Assembly (NCBI GenBank): GCA_911728455.2 | Contig: OU452225.1 | Span: forward strand, 20,928,495-20,992,494 | Source: Marthasterias glacialis | Taxonomy: Eukaryota; Echinodermata; Asteroidea; Forcipulatida; Asteriidae | Reading direction: 5' to 3' | Length of the DNA stretch: 64,000 nucleotides | In this document: piece by piece, positions 44,896-54,293 of the stretch | How the letters are laid out: each line of letters begins with the position of its first letter | Numbering within the stretch: the stretch's first letter is position 1 | Made by a program: the position numbers and the translations under genes | The notes under the pieces: model-generated | Databases searched by the model: none | Told to the model about the DNA's origin: nothing | Seen by the model: the letters and a program-made list of their open reading frames with translations, nothing else

Positions 44896-47800
44896 GTAAG
44901 TTAAAGTCCCAATATTTCATAGTTATCATCAGCACCATTCTAAGTGAACATAAAAAGGGCCTGGAGGTGAGGGCGCTCGGCACACTTCTCAGCCGTCATT
45001 AATTGAACCGGCGAAATCAACTTGCTTCGCAAGTGCGAAGTAATCATTGCAATGTGTGATTTTCTGTTGGTATTAGGTTAATCGCCCCCACCAACCCCCC
45101 CCCCCCCCCTCCCTGCCACCCCTCAGCTGGCCACACGGTCACAATAAGTGAAAGATCCTATCCCCACCCAAATTACTAAAAATAATACTGCCACCTGTTT
45201 GGTGAGATGAATAATACAGGTGGCGGTTGATGGTAGTGTGCCATCGTTCCGTGGTTAACACCACAACAGTTCAGTGGCATTATTGATATCAAAGATCGGT
45301 AATATTTTATATAGGTCTTTGTTTTAAAGTCAAAATGGCTTGCCGTCTGTCATCGAATTAATCTTCGATGCGATTCACTTTCATATAAATACTAACGGTT
45401 AACCATGTTTCACAAAGAGCTAAGATTGATCTTAACTGCGACTCACTCTTAATTGCTAAGCAAAGTGTGATGTCCCAATACAAATCATCTTAAGATGAAT
45501 CTTTGTGCTTTGTAAAATCGACCCCTGGAGGCGTTTCACTTTCGTACAAATACTACTGTATCTGTGTACAGCACAGAAAAGACTTCCATATAGGGCTATT
45601 TTGGGAGAAGACTTGGGACACGTTTGCATCGGTGGCCGCTTTTGTCAGATCATACACACTGAAAAAATAATAGTTAATCATATAATTTGCGCATCATAAA
45701 CCACTGTAATTTGAATTAATATAGAGCCGCTACAGACAAAGCCTTGCTTCCCAATAAACTGACCGGACTTTCGGAGAGGGACAACGCAATTCTCACCCGC
45801 GATGAAGAACTGAGCCGTCTGGCCCGTGACGACGCAGATTTCCACGATATCGACGGCAAACTGAAGTACGATGCCGAGCACGAGGTATGGGCGGGAAACC
45901 AGATGCCACTTTGTCATTAACGCCGTTTGGTGGGTAGAGCTGGGAGGCTCTGTCACAGAAAGTTTATCAATTCCAGACATACAGCTATGTATGATTCGAG
46001 GGAAAAATCGAGGAGTTTCAAAGACTCTGAAGAGTTTGCTATACGTCGCTAACCATTTGGCAAATTTCCAGAACCTAAAAGAAACTTGGAGTATATGGGT
46101 GACGTCTTCGCTGGAATGGATAACTTGAACATGCGGGTTGTGCCAACTGGGCCTACGGGTTATAAAAAATTGTATAATTATTGCAGGTTCCTTAATCATT
46201 ATTGTTCTAGTCGTAGACGTTATCCCCACCTGGGGTGGGCCAGTACGACTGCGCAGATGTTTTTTCTTAATGTCCAATGTGTCTTTAAAACCATCAGAAT
46301 GAGCTGACCGACCCCTGCGTCATCTGTTCGATGTATAAACGCGACAGTATCTTCGAGTGCCGGGTGTGCGGCCGGCTGTATCACCATAGCTGTCTGATCG
46401 GCCGAGGGATTGGACTAGACACTAACTCTTCCAAGGCAATGGAGAGCGCAGAAACGGAGATTGGTTGGACCTGCCCTGACTGTGTAAGACAATACACCGG
46501 GCCCAATTTCACAGAGCTGCTTACACAAAATATAGCTAAGCACAGTCAAATTATGCTTACCAGAATGAGGTTACCAGCCAAAATACTATTTCAAATGTTC
46601 CGATTGTGACTGGTATCCTGCTTATCTTAGCAATATTTGCTGCTTATACAGGGCCCAATTTATAAAGCTGCTTAAACAGAAAACAATCTTTTAACAGATT
46701 TCTGCTAAGCAAAAATACACAGGATACCAGGCACACGGTAAATATGAGATAGTATTTGTGGGCTGATTGCCTTATTCTTGGAAGCAGAGATGTTTTGTGC
46801 TTAGCTACTTTGTGTGCTTTTTAAGCAGCTCTTAATCATGGTCATGGACTAAGAAAGCAGCTTATGTGCGCTGCAATCATTCCCATATACTATCCTGCCT
46901 TTTACTGTTTTATGCTAAGCTGGTTTGTTAGCTAAAGTAGCTGTATGAAAAGGCTGCAGTCGATCTTCCAACTCCAGATCGATCCTCCAAAGGTTTGTCA
47001 TTAAACACCTCGAACCTTTCATTTCACTTTGGGGCTTGTGGTGAGAAATAAATTAACACTCTCTATATAAATCCTTTGTCAAAAGGTGCAAAACGCTGAT
47101 TCATCGCAAACCTTTCAAATCCTTTTAGATCAGAGCATTAAGTCTAATGATTAAATTGATTTATATATAAGTTCCTTTTGAGCCTGCCATTTATTTTACT
47201 TCCTGTGATTTTATTAAGGTGACTACTTTCCAAAGAAGAGAACTTTATGACGAAGCTTCTAAGCTTTTGAGACTCATCATGTGTTTATAATCCATGACCC
47301 CAAAACGACTGCCTTGTCAATTAATGGCCAGCTTGAAAACAATCAATAATGATACAAACTAATATAGTTTTTAAACAAAATTAACAATAACAATAAAAAG
47401 GTATAATACTGGTAGTAATATTAACTCTTGCTCAGGAAAATAACTTGTTGAGCCTTAAGAATCCTTGTGCGATTTCATGAACCTTGGTACTTAAATTTTC
47501 AGCTTAAACTGTTGAAATATTTCTCAGCACCAAAATGTTACCAGACAAAACTACCAGCAGTCGATTTCATCCAACTCTTCCTAACTTGGGAATCATTCTA
47601 ATTTAAGATGCATAGTGACTTATATTGTAATATCACACTTTCCTGAGCAAATAAGATTGATTCATACATTTACCCATCTTAAGATTGCTCTTAGCGCTTC
47701 GTGGAATTGACTGCAAGTGTTGTCATTGCTTGTGACAGGTACCTGCTAAATTGTGCTCAGCAAATCAATTTTCCTAAACAATATTTCTTCAATAAATGAA

Positions 47801-50546
47801 ATAAACACAATTTGAAAATGAGGTTTTCAATAAAAAAATGTCTTTAGCAAATCATTTTTCTAAACAAATTTTTGTTCTATCTATAAAAAAGTCTATAAAA
47901 TACAAATTGAAAATGTGGGTTTCAATGAACTTTTTTCTGTTTTTTTCTGCTCCTTTTTAGGAATCTTTTGGTGATTTGGTATCGATGGATGCAATGAGTG
48001 ACATAATGATGGCATTCGACAGTTATGACACCGACGGAGGTCAGTTGTTTACAAGCAAATTCAAGGAAATTAGTTGTTTTCTTTTGAACGGTTTAACTGC
48101 TAATTCTTGCTTGTTTTGGGTGAGTTTTCAAAGTGTAAACATCTCCTATTTTGAATATTCTAGATGGTATGATCAGCTTATCGAATTACATGGAATACGA
48201 AGTTAAAAAATATGACGTCGAACATAATGACTGCATGCCGGGGACAGAGGTCAGAAAGTGCCAAACTAAGGTATGATACCGGTATTCAGAGCATGCGCAT
48301 TTCTGAGAAGTGATTCTGGGTAGAGCTGCACTTTTAACTATGAAAAAAAAAAATAAAAAAAAAAATACAAGAAAAACATTCGCATAATGCCCTGTACACG
48401 TAACACGCACACAAAAATTATTTGTTTGTACATGGCCGATGGACTTGAGATAGTGTCGGGATCCCGACAATAATTCATTTTTGGTTTTTAATTAACTACC
48501 ACTTGGGGCCTATCATTTTTTTTGTGTGCAGTAACTTTCTCAAATATATAAAAACAGCAAATTTAAATTGAAATTTTCGTGTCAAATCGGCCACAAAATA
48601 GACCTAGAATATACGTTATACAACTTTGACATGATTATGTTTTTATATTTAGTTTGAAATTTACGACCGCGATGATGACGGCATTGTGTCTTGGTGGGAT
48701 TTCCTTACGGTGGAGGCCATCAGATTACTACAGCACCAACCACAGGTGAGCACCCACAAATTCGCAAATACTTTTTATGCGTGCGTTATTCGTGGAATGA
48801 GGTACATGCTGGTTTAGTTTATTTTTATTTTTTGGCAGTGCATAGTTTATTTCCATGAGTAAGGTTGTACAACTAGACCAGCATGCACCTCATTTCACGG
48901 CTAAAACTAACACGCGAGTAAAAATTATTGCGAGTAAAAAGTATTGCGAATAAATTATTGTCTACCTTTAATACGGTATTGCCTGGCCACATAGTGCCCT
49001 CTATTGAATAAATATGCTGACACAATGTACCAAGTTAAATATGAATACACGGGAGGCTCTGTAGTCGGTTCCTGGCCATAGGCGTACCGGGCAAAACCCG
49101 GATAATTTCGAAACGGCGCACCGGTATTACCGAGCTGTCAGTTGTTTTCTGGAGCCTGATAACCTGCATTTCGCAAAGACCCCTATTAACTTAAAGAAAA
49201 AACCTGTTCAATATTTTCAAAGCGACGGACTGGAATAACCAAGCTCCAGTTGTTTTCTGAGCCTGAAAACCTGCTTTTCGTAATTTTTTTTAAAGAAAAA
49301 CCTGATATTTAATTTTAACATGGTTTACATTAATTTAATCACAGGGTTAACAAATCATTATAATCATGACTAAGTCATTATTATAATATCGACTTTTCTT
49401 AACAGACCATAACATAACTGATCTGCAAATGTGAAATTTAGGTTTAACTATAACACCATCAAGAACATCACACGAAATTCAGCAGTCTGCTAAAAAGTGA
49501 CTTTTCCCTCTGAAAATATTTCTCCAATTGAAGAGCCAAATTGTACAGTATCTGAAACCAAAAGAGATTGCCCGCCTCCGAAGGTTCTTCAAGATGTCCG
49601 ACAAGCACAACATTGGGCTGGTGACCGTGGGCGAGTCGGAACAGGCGTACCGAGGGTGGCTTCGGGCACAGGGGTAGGTATTTTCACAGTCGATTCAAGA
49701 ATTCATCATTCGTGTATGCAAGCTGTGATACGTCATGTGCCCCATCTGCAGTAACAATAACTAAAAGCTTATTTTTCATTTATTACAAAGTAAAAGACTG
49801 TCATCCGATCCCCAGCAACCAGTCCTTTTGAACAGAGTGATGAGCTGATTACAGCTGGGGGATGGGGGGCGGGTGGTTGGATGTGGGTGTGTGGTTATAA
49901 AAAAGCCTCAAAATAATGCTAATAATTTGAAAGACAACAAACTGAGTGACTGGGCAGGCACCATTCTCTAACCTTGCCCTCGGGGCTGCTGCGAACTAAC
50001 TACACATCTGGCTGGATAAGCAACATATTATGATTATATTATGATTTACGGGGACTTTTTTTCCCAGGTTAGTAGTCCTTCCATGTTATCAAAAACCACT
50101 TTTATTTTCCTCGCAGATTGCATGACACGGACGAAATGATGCGCTCATTTGAGAGATCTAGCAGTTCAGACGAATGCAACAAGTACGTTAACTCATAACT
50201 GCTTATTTATAACTAACCCTATAAAGGACTCGTCCTCTATAGCATTTATTTGAAAATGAAGGGTCCGAGGGCTAACTTATAACGTGAAGCAAAACTTTAC
50301 AGAAAGTGGCGGTCAAAGACGGGAACTACCGTCACAAAATGCTGGGGAAACTGACACTGACTGGTTCATGATCGGGGGATGACAAACAAGTGGTGGTATA
50401 TCTTTCATTTTTGTTTTTGTTTTTTTCGCAGAATGATCACCTGGGAGAGGTTTATATGGAACAAGGCGTTAGCTCTCATTACATCTCGGCCGAACACTCA
50501 CACGATCAAACCGTACGTCACCACCAACGAGCAGACCGCTCTCTGA
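44678..50546 (+). CDS. PHF24: PHF24 (GINIP/KIAA1045)-like PHD-finger and EF-hand protein, complete, 9 exons
   Basis: Exons: 44678-44895, 45725-45884, 46298-46483, 47961-48039, 48164-48270, 48653-48745, 49549-49673, 50117-50182, 50432-50546. All are GT/AG with consistent phases, totalling 1149 bases (382 residues plus TGA; the human protein has about 400). In order: MG start, a possible N-myristoylation site; basic/Ser-rich segment to about residue 70; C4HC3 PHD finger at 133-188 (CVIC, CRVC, YHHSC, CPDC); EF-hand-like motifs near 205-220 and at 254-265 (DRDDDGIVSWWD); a helical region with YLKPKEIARLRRFF; and a C-terminal WERFIWNKALALITSRPN, which matches human WPTFLQENVLYILAARPN. In mammals this protein binds GTP-loaded inhibitory G-alpha subunits and tunes GABA-B signalling in neurons; that role here is inferred from the family. 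Confidence 0.92.
45725..45884 (+). CDS. PHF24: PHF24 exon 2
   Basis: Residues 73-126, charged linker (LSERDNAILTRDEELSRLAR). The acceptor is AATATAG|A. The nearby CTACAG would give an early stop, so it is rejected. Donor GAG|GTATGG, phase 0. Confidence 0.82.
46298..46483 (+). CDS. PHF24: PHF24 exon 3, PHD finger
   Basis: Residues 127-188 hold the whole C4HC3 zinc-binding set: DPCVIC, FECRVC, YHHSC and WTCPDC. The vertebrate counterpart is MCDVC, FPCRVC, FHDGC, WSCHYC. Acceptor ACCATCAG, donor TGT|GTAAGA, phase 0 on both sides. Confidence 0.93.
46499..46850. repeat. GGGCCCAATTTCATAG-family elements in PHF24 intron 3
   Basis: GGGCCCAATTTCACAGAGCT begins 16 bases after the exon 3 donor, and a second start (GGGCCCAATTTATAAAGCTG) lies at about 46650. 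Both have TGCTAAGCAAAA or TATCCTGCTTATC inner words. The insertion is tight against the splice site. Confidence 0.65.
46851..47960. other. rest of PHF24 intron 3, no recognised feature
   Basis: AT-rich intron. A decayed element with CATCTTAAGATTGCTCTTAG (near 47676) resembles one at 45412-45525. No exon is hidden here by homology. Confidence 0.45.
47961..48039 (+). CDS. PHF24: PHF24 exon 4, first half of EF-hand-like motif 1
   Basis: Residues 189-214 (SMDAMSDIMMAFDSYDTDG). Acceptor CTCCTTTTTAG, donor GAG|GTCAGT, phase 1. The EF loop is split by the intron. Confidence 0.85.
48164..48270 (+). CDS. PHF24: PHF24 exon 5, second half of EF-hand-like motif 1
   Basis: Residues 215-250 (DGMISLSNYMEYEVKKYDVE). 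Joined, the loop reads DTDGDGMISLSN; position 12 is Asn instead of Glu, so calcium binding is doubtful. Acceptor ATTCTAG, donor AAG|GTATGA. Confidence 0.85.
48653..48745 (+). CDS. PHF24: PHF24 exon 6, EF-hand-like motif 2
   Basis: Residues 251-281. The loop DRDDDGIVSWWD has Asp at 1, 3, 5 and 12 and Gly at 6, better kept than in the human protein, where the same site (DPEHRGHIEWPD) has lost Asp 3 and 5. Donor CAG|GTGAGC, phase 0. Confidence 0.9.
48746..49548. other. PHF24 intron 6, with inverted segment
   Basis: GAATGAGGTACATGCTGGTT (about 48795) is answered by AGACCAGCATGCACCTCATT (about 48876), an imperfect inverted pair near the splice donor. Nothing else is recognised. Confidence 0.5.
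49549..49673 (+). CDS. PHF24: PHF24 exon 7
   Basis: Residues 282-322: YLKPKEIARLRRFFKMSDKH then GLVTVGESEQAYRGWL, aligning with the human [20 protein letters not shown] region. Acceptor TTGTACAG, donor GG|GTAGGT, phase 2. The overlapping open frame 49497-49754 is in another frame. Confidence 0.87.
50117..50182 (+). CDS. PHF24: PHF24 exon 8 (66 bases)
   Basis: Residues 323-344, Ser-rich (RSFERSSSSDECNK). Acceptor CCTCGCAG, donor AA|GTACGT. Phases fit both neighbours; the conservation is low. Confidence 0.8.
50432..50546 (+). CDS. PHF24: PHF24 exon 9 with stop
   Basis: Residues 345-382: ITWERFIWNKALALITSRPN, then TIKPYV, and TGA. This is the most recognisable C-terminal match to PHF24. Acceptor TTTTCGCAG. 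The longer open frame to 50614 is a different frame. Confidence 0.92.
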
Positions 50547-50721
50547 AACCACTCGGCAAATCGTTACTCAAGACTTCAATAGTCAAAAACGCTCTGAAAC
50601 CATGTTGCCGATAGATCATGCTCATTTTAGAAACCTTGGGTTCCCACGTACATTAGTATGTGTGAATGAAAAGGGTCCTAACATACGGAAGCGTATTGCC
50701 ACCACGTGAATGCTCTTACTC

Positions 50722-50805
50722 TTATCGTGTACATACACGATAAGTTATCGTGAGCGTTATTGTGTACGTACACAATAAGTCTATATTGTGTACGTACACG
50801 ATAAG
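50722..50805. repeat. three successive short hairpins downstream of PHF24
   Basis: TATCGTGTACATACACGATA, TTATTGTGTACGTACACAAT (closing AA) and TATTGTGTACGTACACGATA are near-perfect palindromes one after another, about 175 bases past the PHF24 stop, probably in the 3' untranslated or downstream region. Confidence 0.85.
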
Positions 50806-50950
50806 ATTGCTCAAGTTCTTAAATTTCAAAGGAAGTGTACACGGTCCACAAAGGATAAAACTGACCAAAAGAATGACAAAGTCGACAGTCAAAATTCTAT
50901 CCACTGCATTTAAAAGTGTTTATTGAAACAAATTATTAGTATGCTTGTTA

Positions 50951-50984
<34 letters not shown>
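50951..50984 (+). repeat. (TTG)n microsatellite
   Basis: About eleven TTG/TGT triplets in a row. No coding role is supported. Confidence 0.95.
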
Positions 50985-52345
50985 ACATCTTTCAGGTAAT
51001 AAAACCAAGACACAGCTTGACCCATTGCATAGGGCTTGTTAAACAGCATTCCTTACAATAATGCCATAGGCAAGCATGGTATATAATCATACCAATAATT
51101 ATCATATTAAAACAGACATTTTTTAAAGCGCACAACTGCAGGAGCTGCTATGCACAATACATAAATCAAAATACATAAACTAAAATTACGAAAATGTAGA
51201 TTCAAACAAGTGAGTCTTTAAAACTCCTTGAAAAAATTAGAACAGAGTCAGCTTGATTAATAGAAAGTGGTAAGTCATTCCACAGTACAGGCCTACATAT
51301 ATCTGGATTACTTTATTTGATTTCCACAAATAACATGTACAAAATATACTCCTTTTCAAAATTTCTGAGTGTTAAAAAAATAAAATACTTTTGTCACTTT
51401 CATCGTTATTTCAGATTCTTTTACAGTATATACAATTTTCTTTGCTGAAGTAATCTTAACTTGCAAGCTATTTGGCATTTGTCTTTTTCGTACAAAAAAG
51501 GCAGACTTCTATAAAATACATGTTGCATTGTAATGAAATAAAAAACTTTCATTTAAATAGGCCTTTAAGACGGAGCTTTCCGAATATATTATGCTTGTCA
51601 TAAAAAATATGTTAAAAACTGTATAACACATCTCTTTCAACTGTAGTACTGAATCATAAACGAGGTACATGCATGACATGAACAAAAATACAAAATACAA
51701 TTTTATATTGTGCTATCACTTTCTTTGTTTCCCTTAACATAAAACTGTACAAGTCTCGCTGTAACGAACGTTAGCATCATAACTGAGTGATTTTGTTTCC
51801 TTCAAAATGTACTACAGCAATGCAATTGGGAACCAAAGTCCTCAAAATGTTCAAATATGCTTGAGACTTGCATGACCTATTTATTGGTTTTAAATCTAGA
51901 TTGTCTTCTTTATAAACAAAAATAGAAATGTATGTATGATAACTCATACTATTTGTCAGCATTAAAAAAAATAATAATAATAAAAATACAAAACAAGAAA
52001 CAAACAATATAAGAGACACTGATGACTGGAACTAAACAAAGTGAACTAAATCACTGTTGCTCTCGGCATTTAGCTCCTGATAAATTCAAGAAAATAAAAT
52101 TTGATTAGAAGAAGCAAAAAATACCAGTCTTAGGAAATGTCGTCACCTTCTTAAAAATGCAACACATTAACTTGATCATTGCATTGCTTATCTGAGTACA
52201 ACCAAACAAGGAAAATAAATTTAGATAATGAGAAGGTCATCCTCCATGAAAAATCCTTTTGTTTTGTCGCTGTGTACGATTAATATTAAACAAAATTGAT
52301 TCAAACAGCAACTGTTGAACGATATAGCTTGTTAACTAAAAACAT
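50985..52345. other. gene-free stretch, no recognised feature
   Basis: AT-rich DNA between PHF24 and the phosphatase gene. The frames here are hydrophobic low-complexity by-products. Confidence 0.4.
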
Positions 52346-52349
52346 GGAT

Positions 52350-52795
52350 ATATGGTGATTATATCTACTGTGCTATATATATACAGTAGATTGTTCTTGT
52401 GAAAACTTGTCCTATTATTGTTCTACTATTGCTTAGTGGATTGAGGGGACTTCTTGGATAACTTAACTGCCGCAGAGTGAGTTTGTCAATTGGTCTCAAT
52501 TAGTTTGTCAATTAGTCTCCTGATGATGACGAGAGCAGACTAGTCCAATCATTGACAAACTCACTCCACGGCAGTGAAGTTATCCGAGAAGTCCCCTCGA
52601 TCCACTAAGCGAAAGTAGTAGTAGCCCCTGCCGATTTTCTAACTCCCAAGGTAGTACTTCATCAGCAGGAAAGTTCTTTTCAGAACTAAGTTGTCTCCCG
52701 AATTCCAAAATCTACTCCGCGGTAGTAGAATAAACAGGACAAGTTCTCACAAGAACAATCTACTGTATATAGCAAAGTAGATATAATCACATGGT
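52350..52795. repeat. foldback element with about 70-base inverted ends
   Basis: Left TGGTGATTATATCTACTGTG then CAGTAGATTGTTCTTGTGA is matched in reverse by TCACAAGAACAATCTACTG and TAGATATAATCACATGG. A second, inner inverted pair (GGGGACTTCTTGGATAACTT / AAGTTATCCGAGAAGTCCCC) surrounds GAGTGAGTTTGTCAATTGG and its reverse. No coding capacity. Confidence 0.8.
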
Positions 52796-52899
52796 GTTAC
52801 TGCAAACCAAGTATACATAAAAACATGTAGGTACTAAAAATCAAGGCTTCACAGCAAAGTGTTTGCTTAAACTTTTTTGTTGCAAAGGGTGTGATCATG

Positions 52900-53970
52900 T
52901 CCACGTGCCTCAAACTATCTAGCCTCGACCAAGGCTGTCTTTGCTCCTATATTCGCAATAAACACGAACGCGCCTTGATCTAGGCTACAAACTATCTAAC
53001 AAATCAATCGAATCATTGGAGTTGGCAAAGTGATGGCTTTTAAGCAGCGACAAAACTAGGGTAAAATTTTTGGGGGTGAGCACAAGGGGTTCACCATTTT
53101 TTTCAAAGGGGGCACTTCTGGCCAATTAAAACTGTAGTTTCTGTTTGCATGTTTCTTACACAAGTACCTTTTCAGCGCTCTTGGTATGCCATTTACTATT
53201 TTTGTATAAGATAATCTGACATTGAGTTAAAAACAAATACATTGTCTGCCGGTGGAAAAGTAGTTTCAAAAACATTGAAATTACTACATAAAAGCTTAGA
53301 AAATGTAATATTTCATTCAAATTAGGGGGGGGGGGGGTTCCCAGGGGACTACGACCATAAATTGCTTTATATTTTTACTTCTATGCGTATTTTTACGGTG
53401 GGCTTTTTTAAAATTTTTGTATCAATATATATTTTTGTGTGTATAGAATTGTCTTTGTCTAAAAATCAAGACCTCTTTGTGACAGTGGTGGTCATTAAGC
53501 TTCAACTAGACATGAGAACAAGTGCACCATCTCTTCCAGCCGAAATACAATGCTTGTTAGAGTCACACACACACAAGTTGTGACAAACACTGTGGACATT
53601 CCTTTTGTCATTGTGCTGTTAAAAACAAGAAATCTTTCAAACCACCGCCATTTTGATTAAATACTGTTTTGAGAGCTGGTTTTCGGACACCCAATTGAGC
53701 TATTCATTGCTGCACAGAAAATACTTCCTTTTTGAGTAAAACAAGAATATCTAACTCGTGAAAACACTGTGTTGACGTGTGTAAGTCCACACAGTGTTTC
53801 AAGTTCTGACACGGTGTGGACATCTTTTGTTATCAGGTCCACATGTCGTATGTAGCGCTTAAATACATGCATACACACACCAAACCGGTCACCTAGTATC
53901 ATTACTCCACAATACTTAAAATATCAGAAACATTTTCCAACTTCATAGAATCCATTTATCATTCATCAAC
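52900..53970. other. 3' flank of the phosphatase gene, no recognised feature
   Basis: Short imperfect palindrome CTAGCCTCGACCAAGGC ... GCGCCTTGATCTAGGCT at about 52920-52985, and a G12 run at 53324-53336. No exon seen. Confidence 0.4.
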
Positions 53971-53975
53971 TACGC

Positions 53976-54092
53976 TGATGACGAGCCAATCGGTTGGAAC
54001 TGGGAGAGAAAACTTCGCTACATAATGGGAGAGAAGGAATCTTCTGATCATGGCTTTGAAACCTTATTCTGGTAAGCAAAAATATTTTGTAA
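53976..54092 (+). repeat. duplicated segment, copy 1
   Basis: GATGACGAGCCAATCGGTTG through AGCAAAAATATTTTGTAA, nearly identical to 54869-54988. The two copies bracket the last coding exon of the phosphatase gene. Confidence 0.85.
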
Positions 54093-54221
54093 GTCTAATT
54101 TTGAATTTCGACCACTGGATGGTCTAACAAAGTAGACCACTTTGTAACAGACATTTTTGAAGACATCCATATTTTGGTATTTAGTTTCTTCAAAGTACAT
54201 GTACCTGATGACGAGGATTTG

Positions 54222-54293
54222 TTACAGGTTTGCATACACAGCGTTGGCATCCAAATACATCTTTAAGGCCTCATATATCAACTTGTACTGCTC
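54222..54293 (-). CDS. phosphatase last coding exon
   Basis: EQYKLIYEALKMYLDANAVY then ANL and TAA. The Gln of the Q-loop region (EQY) is kept. Acceptor TTGTTCAG. The ending resembles PTPRA/PTPRE (DYANFK). Confidence 0.92.
   Translation of the reverse strand, partial: EQYKLIYEALKMYLDANAVYANL

Noticed and set aside
45678..46277. 199-codon minus-strand frame as a gene
   Set aside because: It is antisense to PHF24 exon 2 and its intron, with no family match; the plus strand has the conserved exon.
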